NCBI GenBank assembly: GCA_947497895.1
Contig: CANMIL010000001.1
Location: forward strand, 248,001-312,000
Source: an uncultured Tenacibaculum sp.
GTDB lineage: Bacteria > Bacteroidota > Bacteroidia > Flavobacteriales > Flavobacteriaceae
Length of the DNA stretch: 64,000 nucleotides
Direction: 5' to 3'
Shown: piece by piece, positions 45,974-56,000 of the stretch
Layout: the number at the start of each line of letters is the position of its first letter
How positions within the stretch are numbered: position 1 is the stretch's first letter
The notes under the pieces: generated by a model
Seen by the model: the letters and a program-made list of their open reading frames with translations, nothing else
Databases searched by the model: none
Told to the model about the DNA's origin: nothing
Translations under genes and position numbers: made by a program

Positions 45974-46345
45974 AACAACTATTTAGATACAGAAAATGAT
46001 AAAACTAGAGCTATTTGGGGCTACAAATTGGCTGAAAAACTTGGAAACGCTAATGTTTTCTCTCCCTACAGGAAAAGTCTCTTTGAACCTGAAAAACCAT
46101 TAAAAAGCGATGATGATATTTTAGAGTATATTAAAAATACAGCTGAAACCTTATACCACCCAACTTCTACTTGTAAAATGGGAAATGATGAGATGTCGGT
46201 CGTAAATTCCGAACTAAAAGTTCATGGTATTCAAAATTTACGTGTAGTTGATGCTTCTATTATGCCTAATGTAACTAGAGGAAATACCAACGCTTCGACC
46301 ATAATGATCGCTGAAAAGGCTTCGGATATGATTTTAAATGGTTAA
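45974..46345 (+). pseudogene. GMC oxidoreductase, C-terminal fragment
   Basis: The frame carries the last about 120 residues of a GMC (choline-dehydrogenase-like) flavoprotein: NNYLDTENDKTRAIWGYKL, then DDDILEYIKNTAETLYHPTS with the catalytic His in YHPTSTCKMG, and VVDASIMPNVTRGNTNAST near the end. The FAD-binding N-terminal half is absent and no start codon fits, so this is a remnant. It abuts the truncated AraC gene on the opposite strand. The intact pair would have been divergent, sharing a promoter region that is now gone. Confidence 0.7.
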
Positions 46346-46490
46346 TTACTGTATAACTCTTATATCAACCTGTTACGTAAATTTTATGGTTATAACTTCG
46401 TTATTTTAATAACCATAATTTTATCTAACAACATATTTAAAAACTCAACAATAATTACTTGTAGATCAGAGATTATAGGAACAACCTTTA

Positions 46491-47378
46491 TTAAAATGAA
46501 TGCAACAAATTAATCGCGTTCTGTATAACTGGATTTCGGTTTTCTTTACTCCAAACAGCAGATAACGTTGTTCTTTGAGGTATTCTATTCAATTCAATAA
46601 ACTGAATTCCTGTATAATTTGTTTTTGTTAAGGATTTAGGCACAATTGAAATGCCAAATCCATTTTCAACTAGTTTGTAAATAGATTCCGCATGAATGGT
46701 ATTGTGTGAAACAATAGGTGTAAACCTAAATTGCTGGAATATTTCCATCACTTTTTCATAGTAGGAAACACTATACTTAGCATCAAACAAAATAAAAGGT
46801 TCAGTTTGAAAATCCTTCAACGATTTAAAGTTGTACGCATTAATTTCGTGATTCTTTGGCAATACTAAACAGAAAGATTCCTTTAAAACCGTTTTTCTCT
46901 CAATACTTTTGGGCACCTTCTCTACTCTAACAAATCCAATATCAATTTCATTAGACAACAAACTTTCAATTTGGCTTTTATTATCCATTTCCTTTAAACC
47001 GAAAGAAATATTCGGATACTGTTGATTGAGCCTTACCAATAGATTCGGAATAATATCCTGCATTGCTGAACCAACATACCCAAATTTTAAATTACCATCC
47101 TTCCCTGTATTAATTAATTTCGCATGATTTAAAATATTATCTAAGTCTTTTAGGTTTTTAGTAACTTCAACTTTCAAGTATTCGCCTGCCTTAGTTAAAA
47201 CCACCTTTCTATTATGACGTTCGAATAATTGAACACCCAAATTTTCTTCAAGTTGTTTTATTTGTTTACTCAATCCAGGTTGCGAAATAAATAACTTTTC
47301 AGCTGCCTTTCGATAGTGTAATTCCTCGGCTACAGCCAGAAAATACCTCAAATGTCTTAATTCTAATTGATAACCCAT
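46491..47378 (-). CDS. LysR-family transcription regulator
   Basis: A 295-residue LysR protein with an N-terminal winged helix-turn-helix (YFLAVAEELHYRKAAEKLFI, then SQPGLSKQIKQLEENLG) and the substrate-binding domain. It is divergent from the GNAT-hutH-hutU genes, with 96 bases between the start codons, and a promoter box is in the gap. LysR regulators usually control the divergent operon, so control of histidine degradation is possible. Typical HutR inducers such as urocanate cannot be inferred from sequence. Confidence 0.88.
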   Translation of the reverse strand: MGYQLELRHLRYFLAVAEELHYRKAAEKLFISQPGLSKQIKQLEENLGVQLFERHNRKVVLTKAGEYLKVEVTKNLKDLDNILNHAKLINTGKDGNLKFGYVGSAMQDIIPNLLVRLNQQYPNISFGLKEMDNKSQIESLLSNEIDIGFVRVEKVPKSIERKTVLKESFCLVLPKNHEINAYNFKSLKDFQTEPFILFDAKYSVSYYEKVMEIFQQFRFTPIVSHNTIHAESIYKLVENGFGISIVPKSLTKTNYTGIQFIELNRIPQRTTLSAVWSKENRNPVIQNAINLLHSF

Positions 47379-47404
47379 AGTTATTATTTACTACATTACT
47401 TAAT

Positions 47405-47436
47405 ATTGTTGTCTATCAAAAATAACAATAAATTTG
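47405..47436 (+). promoter_or_regulatory. Bacteroidetes promoter for GNAT-hutH-hutU
   Basis: ATTG at 47405-47408 and TAAATTTG at 47429-47436, 20 bases between, match the -33/-7 consensus TTTG/TAnnTTTG. It lies between the LysR gene and the GNAT gene at 47475. Confidence 0.6.
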
Positions 47437-47474
47437 TAAAACTTCTAGAAACTATATAAAAAAGTGGTTTTAAC

Positions 47475-47999
47475 ATGGTATTAAAAAGTATTACAACAAA
47501 TGACATTTTGGAATTACAAAAGATATATGTTAAAGCATACTCTTCCGTTTTTTCAACCTATTGGATTGAAAATGGTATGGAACAATACTTAACAAAAGAA
47601 GCCGATTATATTGGGTTAAAATCTGATATTGAAAGTTTAGATCATCTTTTCTATTTTATAAAAGATAATACAAGAAATGTTGGTTTTATTAAACTTAACC
47701 ATTTTACCCAAGATCCTCCATCAGAAAACAAAGATGAGAGCGAGCTTGAAAAAATATATATTTTACCAGAGTACATCGGTAAAGGTATTGGAAAAGAAGC
47801 TATGAGAGAACTTATTAGTCTAGTGAAAGGATTAGGAAAAAAACAATTCTTCTTATCGGTGGTAGAGTCAAATGACGATGCCATTGCGTTTTACAAGAAA
47901 CTAGGATTTCAATTTCACAGTAAAACTCAAATAAATGAACCAGGTTTCAGAGAAGAATTGAGAGGAATGGACCGAATGGTCTTAAATTTAAAAGAATAA
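47475..47999 (+). CDS. GNAT-family N-acetyltransferase
   Basis: A 174-residue GNAT protein. The acetyl-CoA binding motif reads ILPEYIGKGIGKEAMREL (R/Q-x2-G-x-G/A type), followed by FLSVVESNDDAIAFYKKLGF, the classic motif B. The target is unknown; amines, amino acids or small proteins are all possible. It leads the hutH-hutU transcript, only 27 bases ahead of hutH, so a link to amino-acid metabolism is plausible. Confidence 0.85.
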   Translation: MVLKSITTNDILELQKIYVKAYSSVFSTYWIENGMEQYLTKEADYIGLKSDIESLDHLFYFIKDNTRNVGFIKLNHFTQDPPSENKDESELEKIYILPEYIGKGIGKEAMRELISLVKGLGKKQFFLSVVESNDDAIAFYKKLGFQFHSKTQINEPGFREELRGMDRMVLNLKE

Positions 48000-48026
48000 A
48001 CAAACTAAATAAAAACGTTACGAAGA

Positions 48027-49517
48027 ATGTTTAAATACGGAATTGATACATTAACTGTGGATACAGTAATTGCCATTGCTAAAAACGAATTGAAAGCAGG
48101 CCTTACTGATGAAGCTATCAACAAAATAAATGTCTGTCGTGCTAAGGTTGAGACTATGGCAGCGTCGGACAAAGCTGTATATGGAATAAATACAGGTTTT
48201 GGACCTTTGTGTGATACTCAAATTTCACCTGAAGAAACAAGTTTATTGCAAAAGAACCTATTAATTACACATGCTGTAGGTGTTGGAAATCCAATTGATC
48301 AATTTTTATCTAAATTGATGATGATTACCAAAGTACATGCTCTATCTCAAGGATTTTCCGGAGTTCGATTAGAAGTTGTTGAGCGTATCATTTATTTTAT
48401 TGAAAATGATTTATCTCCAATCGTTCCTGAACAAGGCTCTGTAGGTGCTTCAGGTGACTTGGCACCTCTCTCTCACTTATTCTTACCGTTATTTGGTGAA
48501 GGTGAGTTTTGGGTAGGTAATGAAATTAAACCAGCATTGGAAGTCTTAACTCAACATAACTTAGCTCCTATTGAATTGAGTGCCAAAGAAGGTTTAGGCT
48601 TAATTAATGGAACCCAATTTATTCTTTCTCATGCAATTGCAGGTCTAAAGAAAATGGAATACTTATTAGACTTGGCTGATGTAGCTGGAACCATGTCTTT
48701 AGAAGGTTTCCAAGGAAGTAGCTCTCCTTTTAGAAAGGAATTACACACCATAAGGCCATTTAAAGGTAATTTAAAGGTAGCTGAGCGAATTAGTATGCTC
48801 TTAGATGGTTCTCAGAATTTAGAAGCGCATTTCGAATGTGAGCGTGTTCAAGATCCGTATTCAATTCGTTGTATGCCACAAGTTCATGGAGCTTCAAGAA
48901 ATGCTTATGCACATTTAAAGGAATTGGCTGAAATTGAAATGAACTCAGTAACCGATAATCCAATTGTATTAAGTGAAACAGAAGCCATTTCTGGAGGTAA
49001 CTTCCATGGACAACCACTAGCAATGGCTTTAGATTATGCTTCAATTGCTGCTTCTGAATTAGGAAACATTTCTGACAGAAGGTGTTATTTATTATTAGAA
49101 GGAAAGTATGGATTACCTCGTTTATTAACAAATGCTGGTGGTTTAAACTCAGGATTCATGATTCCACAATACACCACAGCAGCATTAGTAACTGAAAATA
49201 AATCGTTATGTTTCCCTCCTTCTGCCGATAGTGTTCCGACATCAATGGGACAAGAAGATCACGTTTCTATGGGAAGTATTTCGAGTAGAAAGTTCAACCA
49301 AATTTTAGGAAATTTGGAGAAAATATTCGCTATTGAGTTTATGTATGCAGCTCAGGCAATGGAGTTTAGAAGACCTAATACTTTTTCTGATATCATTGAA
49401 GAAAATTTTGCTTTAATACGTAGTAAAGTCGCTAAATTAGAAGAAGATAGAGTATTAAAAGACGATATTTACGCATTAATTCAGTTAATTAAAGAACAAG
49501 CATTTAAAGTAGCCTAA
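48027..49517 (+). CDS. hutH: Histidine ammonia-lyase
   Basis: A 496-residue enzyme converting L-histidine to urocanate and ammonia. The MIO-forming tripeptide Ala141-Ser142-Gly143 is in GSVGASGDLAPLSHL; GINTGFGPL near residue 53, QDPYSIRC-type VQDPYSIRCMPQ, and SVTDNPIV are further family motifs. Length and order match bacterial HAL. It is followed two bases later by hutU. Cytosolic homotetramer is expected. Confidence 0.95.
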   Translation: MFKYGIDTLTVDTVIAIAKNELKAGLTDEAINKINVCRAKVETMAASDKAVYGINTGFGPLCDTQISPEETSLLQKNLLITHAVGVGNPIDQFLSKLMMITKVHALSQGFSGVRLEVVERIIYFIENDLSPIVPEQGSVGASGDLAPLSHLFLPLFGEGEFWVGNEIKPALEVLTQHNLAPIELSAKEGLGLINGTQFILSHAIAGLKKMEYLLDLADVAGTMSLEGFQGSSSPFRKELHTIRPFKGNLKVAERISMLLDGSQNLEAHFECERVQDPYSIRCMPQVHGASRNAYAHLKELAEIEMNSVTDNPIVLSETEAISGGNFHGQPLAMALDYASIAASELGNISDRRCYLLLEGKYGLPRLLTNAGGLNSGFMIPQYTTAALVTENKSLCFPPSADSVPTSMGQEDHVSMGSISSRKFNQILGNLEKIFAIEFMYAAQAMEFRRPNTFSDIIEENFALIRSKVAKLEEDRVLKDDIYALIQLIKEQAFKVA

Positions 49518-49519
49518 CC

Positions 49520-51517
49520 ATGACATTTAAAGAATTAATTTTACAAGGAATTCCTTCGGAATTACCAGAAAAAAGAGTTTATCCTGAAGGAGTCAATAGA
49601 GCTCCAAAGAGAAAAGATATTTTATCAAAAGAAGAAAAACAGTTAGCTATTAGAAATGCTTTACGTTATTTTCCTGCGGAATGGCATCAAGAATTAGCTA
49701 CTGAATTTGCTCAAGAATTAAACGATTTTGGAAGAATATACATGTATCGTTTTAAGCCTAGTTACGATATGCATGCTAGAGATATCAAAGAGTATCCTGC
49801 AAAGTCATTACAAGCAGCATCGATCATGTTAATGATACAAAACAACTTAGATCCTGCGGTAGCACAACATCCTGAAGAGTTGATTACTTACGGAGGTAAT
49901 GGAGCTGTTTTTCAAAACTGGGCGCAATACTTATTAACCATGCAATATTTGGCTACCATGTCAGATGAGCAAACCTTACACATGTATTCGGGTCATCCAA
50001 TGGGATTATTCCCTTCTTCTAAAGAATCTCCAAGAGTAATTGTAACTAATGGAATGATGATTCCTAACTATTCGACTCCTGACGATTGGGAAAAATTCAA
50101 TGCTTTGGGTGTTACTCAGTATGGTCAAATGACAGCTGGTTCTTACATGTATATTGGTCCACAAGGAATTGTACATGGTACTACTATCACTGTAATGAAT
50201 GCTTTCCGTAAAATATTAAAAAAAGGAGATACTCCTAAAGGAAAAATCTTCTTAACCGCTGGTTTAGGAGGAATGAGTGGAGCTCAACCGAAAGCTGGTA
50301 ATATTGCAAGTTGTATTACAATTGCTGCAGAAGTAAATCCAAAAGCCGCTACAAAACGTCATGAACAAGGTTGGGTAGACATTTTGATTGACAATATTGA
50401 CGATTTAGTAAATCGTGTTCGTGAAGCTCAATCAAAAGAAGAAGTGGTTTCTATTGCATTTATTGGAAATGTAGTAGAAATATGGGAACGTTTTTATGAC
50501 GAGGAAATCTTTATTCATGTAGGTTCTGATCAAACTTCATTACACATTCCTTGGACTGGAGGGTACTACCCTGCTGATATTTCTTACGAAGAATCGAATA
50601 GGTTGATTCGTGAGGAGCCGGAAGTATTCAAGCAAGAAGTTCAGAAAACACTTCGTCGTCACGCAGCTGCTATCAATAAACATACAGAAAGAGGGACCTA
50701 TTTCTTCGATTATGGAAATGCCTTCTTATTAGAAAGTTCGAGAGCAGGTGCCGAAGTAATGGCTGAAAACGGTATCGATTTCAAATATCCATCATATGTT
50801 CAAGATATTTTAGGTCCTATGTGTTTCGATTACGGATTTGGTCCTTTCCGTTGGGTATGTGCTTCTGGAAAACCTGAAGATTTAGATAGTACTGACGAGA
50901 TTGCTGCTTCTGTTTTACAAGAAATCATGGAGAATTCTCCAGAAGAGATCCAATTACAGATGCAAGACAATATTACATGGATTAAGGATGCCAAGAAAAA
51001 CAAAATGGTCGTTGGTTCACAAGCTCGAATTTTATATGCTGATGCCGAAGGGCGCGCTAAAATTGCTGAAGCCTTTAATAATGCCATTGCTGAAGGTAAA
51101 ATAGGTCCAGTTGTTTTAGGTAGAGATCATCATGATGTAAGTGGAACGGACTCTCCTTACCGAGAAACTTCAAATATTTACGACGGAAGTAAGTTTACAG
51201 CTGATATGGCTATTCATAATGTTATTGGAGATAGCTTTAGAGGTGCTACTTGGGTTTCAATCCACAATGGTGGTGGTGTTGGCTGGGGTGAAGTAATGAA
51301 CGGAGGATTTGGAATGTTATTAGACGGAACTCCTGAAGCAGATGCTCGCTTAAAAAAGATGCTTTTTTACGATGTAAACAATGGAATTGCAAGAAGAAGT
51401 TGGGCAAGAAACAAAGAAGCTCTTTTTGCTATTAAACGTGAAATGGAACGTACTCCTACATTAAAAGTTACTGTTCCGAATCTAGTTGAGGATTCATTAT
51501 TAGAAAATTTATTCTAA
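49520..51517 (+). CDS. hutU: Urocanate hydratase
   Basis: A 665-residue enzyme that turns urocanate into imidazolonepropionate using tightly bound NAD+. Motifs: YGGNGAVFQNW near residue 120, GLGGMSGAQPKAG (NAD site), GPFRWVCASGKPEDL with the conserved Cys, and a C-terminal NGGGVGWGEVMNGGFG. It is longer than the about 555-residue proteobacterial HutU, consistent with the Bacteroidetes form. hutI and hutG are not in this window. Ended by a hairpin at 51532. Confidence 0.94.
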   Translation: MTFKELILQGIPSELPEKRVYPEGVNRAPKRKDILSKEEKQLAIRNALRYFPAEWHQELATEFAQELNDFGRIYMYRFKPSYDMHARDIKEYPAKSLQAASIMLMIQNNLDPAVAQHPEELITYGGNGAVFQNWAQYLLTMQYLATMSDEQTLHMYSGHPMGLFPSSKESPRVIVTNGMMIPNYSTPDDWEKFNALGVTQYGQMTAGSYMYIGPQGIVHGTTITVMNAFRKILKKGDTPKGKIFLTAGLGGMSGAQPKAGNIASCITIAAEVNPKAATKRHEQGWVDILIDNIDDLVNRVREAQSKEEVVSIAFIGNVVEIWERFYDEEIFIHVGSDQTSLHIPWTGGYYPADISYEESNRLIREEPEVFKQEVQKTLRRHAAAINKHTERGTYFFDYGNAFLLESSRAGAEVMAENGIDFKYPSYVQDILGPMCFDYGFGPFRWVCASGKPEDLDSTDEIAASVLQEIMENSPEEIQLQMQDNITWIKDAKKNKMVVGSQARILYADAEGRAKIAEAFNNAIAEGKIGPVVLGRDHHDVSGTDSPYRETSNIYDGSKFTADMAIHNVIGDSFRGATWVSIHNGGGVGWGEVMNGGFGMLLDGTPEADARLKKMLFYDVNNGIARRSWARNKEALFAIKREMERTPTLKVTVPNLVEDSLLENLF

Positions 51518-51531
51518 TTCTTATATATGAT

Positions 51532-51557
51532 AAAAGCCTGCAAATGCAGGCTTTTTT
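51532..51557 (+). terminator. Rho-independent terminator after hutU
   Basis: AAAAGCCTGC pairs with GCAGGCTTTT, with a short AAAT loop and further T. It lies 14 bases after the stop. Confidence 0.88.
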
Positions 51558-51684
51558 ATTAATCCTTAAGGGGTAGTGTATTGACTACTAGGGAAACCAC
51601 TTAGTTCATTTTCAGCAGTTTTACTGAGTCATTTTGTCATTTTTAGCCTTTATATTTAAGTGTTTTAACTTATAAACTAGCCAA

Positions 51685-53010
51685 ATGGAAACCCTAAAAA
51701 AAGAATTATCTGCTCAAGAACGTTTTTCGAACAACTTCGAGCATCGTTATGGCGTATTATCTGGTTACATAGACAAAGATTTGTCTCAAATTGGAAAATG
51801 GTTAAGTGATATTATCGGACGAGCTAAAGAACATAAAGTAGATGAATATGAACCTTCTGTAAGAGCTTTACAAGTATTATTGGAAAAGAACCAAGAGTTA
51901 CGAGAACTTGTAAATAAAACAATTGCTGAAGGATTGGTTGTTCATTTACATTTTGAACCGAAAGCTCCTTATGGTATCAAAAGTATTGACGATTTATTAG
52001 ATACTTTAAACTATATCATTACACGTGCTCCTAAATTTGAGCCTAATGTTAGTCATTCCGCATTTCCAATGTCTGGACTTTTCGTGTATATGATGGCTAC
52101 ACCTAGTGGATGGAATCTGTTCAGAGATCCTATTTTTAACCAAGCACTTACACTTATTTTAAAAGAATGGTGTGCTTATTTAGATTCGACAGCTTCATTA
52201 AATGTTGTTACTACTGATAGTGATGGTTGGTTATCTCCTGAATCTGTAGTAAAAAATAATCTTGATCAGTTTGTTACGGAAGAAATGAAACTAGAAGATC
52301 CTATTCATTGGACTTTCAAAAGTTTTAACGATTTTTTCCATAGACAAATTATTCCTATTTGTAGACCTATCGATGGTATTGGAAACGATCATGTTATTGT
52401 TTCTGCCAATGATGGTACCGTATACAGAATAGCCGAAAATGTAAAAAGAGAAGACGATATTTATGCTAAAAATCAGCCTTATTCCCTGAATCATTTATTA
52501 GACAATAACTTCGTGGATGATTTCGTTGGAGGTACTGTATTTCAATCATTTTTAAGTGGAAATGATTATCATAGATGGAGAGCTCCTATCACTGGAAGAG
52601 TGATTAAAGCGGAGGTCATTCCTGGATATATGTTCAGCGAATTAGCAAATCAAGGAGATCATGGATTTGATCCAACTGCAGGTACTTATTCTCAAGGATA
52701 CGAGGCCAATGTAAACACCAGAGGCTTGGTTGTGATTGAGCATGAAAATCCAGCAATCGGCAAAGTAGCCGTAATTCCTATTGGAATCACCGAAATTTCG
52801 TCTGTCGAAATTCAAGTAAAACCGGGTGATTATGTTACAAAAGGTGACGAATTAGGTTGGTTTAGCTATGGTGGCTCAAGTATGTGCATAGTATTTCAAC
52901 CGAATGCGATCAAACAATTTACCGTGGTGAACCCACTACCAAATAGTAATTCTGATAACGGTCCATTCATTAGAGTAAATGCTCAAGTTGCTATTGCAAA
53001 TATTGACTAA
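51685..53010 (+). CDS. Phosphatidylserine-decarboxylase-family protein
   Basis: A 441-residue soluble protein of the PSD family. The N-terminal about 180 residues are the PSD-associated domain (residues up to LNVVTTDSDGWLS), then FVGGTVFQSFLSGNDYHRWRA with the catalytic His region, GYMFSELANQGDHGF, and the cleavage motif GGSS (in FSYGGSSMCIVF). Self-cleavage between Gly and Ser gives the pyruvoyl group in canonical LGST enzymes. The GGSS form is seen in Psd2-like and tryptophan or amino-acid decarboxylase relatives, so the substrate may not be phosphatidylserine. No membrane anchor was seen, unlike classical Psd. It has its own terminator. Confidence 0.75.
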   Translation: METLKKELSAQERFSNNFEHRYGVLSGYIDKDLSQIGKWLSDIIGRAKEHKVDEYEPSVRALQVLLEKNQELRELVNKTIAEGLVVHLHFEPKAPYGIKSIDDLLDTLNYIITRAPKFEPNVSHSAFPMSGLFVYMMATPSGWNLFRDPIFNQALTLILKEWCAYLDSTASLNVVTTDSDGWLSPESVVKNNLDQFVTEEMKLEDPIHWTFKSFNDFFHRQIIPICRPIDGIGNDHVIVSANDGTVYRIAENVKREDDIYAKNQPYSLNHLLDNNFVDDFVGGTVFQSFLSGNDYHRWRAPITGRVIKAEVIPGYMFSELANQGDHGFDPTAGTYSQGYEANVNTRGLVVIEHENPAIGKVAVIPIGITEISSVEIQVKPGDYVTKGDELGWFSYGGSSMCIVFQPNAIKQFTVVNPLPNSNSDNGPFIRVNAQVAIANID

Positions 53011-53030
53011 ACTCTAAAATCTATACTGTA

Positions 53031-53057
53031 AAAGCCTGCGAATCGCAGGCTTTTTTT
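53031..53057 (+). terminator. Rho-independent terminator after the PSD-like gene
   Basis: AAAGCCTGCG pairs with CGCAGGC, followed by seven T. It has almost the same stem as the hutU terminator. The minus-strand transporter gene ends at 53061, so it also serves that side weakly. Confidence 0.85.
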
Positions 53058-53060
53058 GTT

Positions 53061-56000
53061 TTATAATTGTTTCAAATTATCAACTCTTCGTTCCTCTAAT
53101 CTGGTTCCATAAGGGTCAATTGCCACAAAAGAAGGTTTGCTATTAGTTATAATTTTTATTTTCTGTGTTTCTTGATTTATTCTATGATGTTCTAAATGAA
53201 GAATATCTTTTGAATTTGAAATACTTGGATGCTCTTTAAACAGCCCTATTTGTATCGGTTCGTTTATGTCAATTTCAAAGAGCTTACCTCCTATTTTTTG
53301 TTCAAATCGTTTAGCTGCAATCACTAACGTTGTTTCAAATTGTCCAGAACTCAATTCTTTAGTCTCAGTATTCTCAATTTTTAATTCATAAGTGATAATT
53401 CTTTTAAACCAATCATCGATAAAATCATGATAATCTTTTGGAGTAACTTCATAGAAAACACTCAAAAGATCATTTGAGGTAACCTTAGGTTCAATATCAC
53501 TTTTATGAATATCTAAAAGCTTTTTGATAGCTTTATTTAAAACTTCGGCGCCAATTAACTCTTTCAATGCCGTAAACGATAGACATGCTTTGCCATAAAT
53601 CAAATGGCCCTGACCATTTTCTAAATAAATTGGGACTTCTTCTTCAGTTGTGTACGATCTTCCTGAAAAATATCGATTGTTAGCTTGTTCATTTAATTGC
53701 CATAACACCTTTTTTCCATACAACTCTTCCATAATTATAGCTTCAGTATATTTGCACAAACCTTCCGTAATAAGTCCAGCTCCATCAGTACTTTTTGGTG
53801 TTAACGTATGCCCCCAATATTGATGCGCTACTTCATGTATGGTTCTTTTCGCTACAACATCAAAATCCGTATTTCGATTATCAATTAAATACAAATTATC
53901 TTCAACCATCACAATAGTTCCAGGAAAAGCAATACCACCAAACCTAAAATGATTCGGAATTTCAATAATTCTAAGGTGCTTACTAGGGAACTCACCAAAG
54001 TTTTTTTGGCAATACTGAATAGTTTCATGTGTAAACCCCTCTATATCTCCAATATTTGCCGAATGATTTTCTACATAATAATTTTGAATATTAACTCCAG
54101 AATAATTACTTTCCTTTAATTGATAACTACCAGATATGAATGCTATAAACGGTGCCTCCTTCTTTGAAGCCTTGTAATGATAGTAGTTTCTATCCTCTTT
54201 TTTCCATTTTTTAAGTAACTCCCCAGGAGCAAAAGCAATTTGATTACTTTGTGTAGAAATTATAGTTTCAAAAACAAGCTTTTCATAATGCTCACTCTTA
54301 ACATGCATATGAGATTCGTCATGATCCTTTCTGATAGGTAATCCTCTTTCTTTTCTTTCACGGACATTTCTAATTTCATATCCTGAACTGTAGCCTAATA
54401 TTGGGTCAAAACCACTTCTTTGTATAAAAGAACCATTACTCACAATACTTCTATCTGTTTCAAATCCTTTATTTTGATATTCCAGCGAATACTTATAACG
54501 AATGCTATCTCCCTGTTTTAACGCATTTTTAAACTCATATATCCTAACATTGTGAATACTATCATATAGTTTTAATTGAGCTCCTTCAATGGTCATATTT
54601 TTAATTGGTAAAACTTCCGTTATTAATAACTCCGTTAACGGCTTTTCGCCTTTATTCTCCAATACATAATTCGCAGATACCTGATACTTTCGTTGTTCGG
54701 GATATAAATTGACTTCAAAACTCAAATCCCTAGGAATTAACTGCTTCTTTACCTCATACTTTTTATAAGTCCGTTCATAACTTTCCCTTAAATCTAGTTC
54801 CATTTCAGAACTTACATAAGTCGATAAAATGTTTGTGTTGTAGTACACTAATGCAATAGCAATTATAAAAATTACGGCCATTGAGAGAGTCATAAATTTA
54901 TAAATAGTATTCCATTTTTTCAACAACAACTTTTTGGTTTGATAAAGGCTAAACTCCACTCCTCTTTTCCATACTTTAAATGAAAGTAACGCTAAAAGAA
55001 GTCCTAAAACAGTCCAAACCAATGTGTAATAATTGAACATTTTTATAGTATCGGTGTAACCATATAAATTACTAAACCCCACTCTGGGTAAAGTGCCCAA
55101 TTTTAAAATAGGAAGCTTAAGACCTATCATTCCTGACAAAGGAGTGGCGAAAATGATAATACAAATACCCGAAATAGCCATTCCGATGTATTTATTTGAA
55201 GAAATACTCTGAATAAAGAAAGCTAAAAACAAGTAAAACGAATAATTGGCTATCGTAAAATAAAATCGATTGAAATATAGGTCGAATTCCAAAGTATCAT
55301 GGTTAACCATTAACTGGAATATAATTGAACCAATAATACTCATTGTTAGCAAAATAAGTGGTAATGAAAAGACGGTTAAAAACTTTGCTGTAAAAAACAC
55401 TCCGTTTGAAACTGGAGTTGAATAAACCAATTGATTGATTTTATTTGAATTTTCTCTCCAAATCGCTTCTCCACTATAAAAAACAATCAAAATTAAGCTT
55501 AACAATTGAAGTGGTATCTCAACAATTTCGATAAGCATGCTCGTCGTTGGATAAAAGCTTTCATTATAGGGACCGCTACTGTATATTCTTGTATAAACTT
55601 CCATCACAAAAACAATTATCCAAATTAGAAGTATTACTAAAAATGGAATACTTCGAAAAACAGACTTTAATTCTAATTTTAAAATAGATATAAAGCTTTG
55701 AATGGATGAAACATTACCTATCTTAGGTTTGATACTCTTATGCTTCAAATCTCCGTTGTAATCTTCTACTGTTTTTTGCTCCTTCACCTTCTTATTAACT
55801 TCTTTAAAAGAAAAAATACGGTATGTTAAATACATAAAAGCAGAAGCTACCCCTATCCATAATAAACGATTCCAAAGCAATAGACTTGAAAAAGAAATCA
55901 TCTTTGAATTCTTATCAACGGGAGCCCAAAATAAAGTTTGTTCGTAAAACGAAGAGATTCCAAAAGGATCTAATAACGAAGCAATCATCATATTCTCTGG

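Noticed and set aside
48790..49131. 113-residue minus-strand frame in hutH
   Set aside because: Antisense to conserved catalytic core of hutH; shadow.
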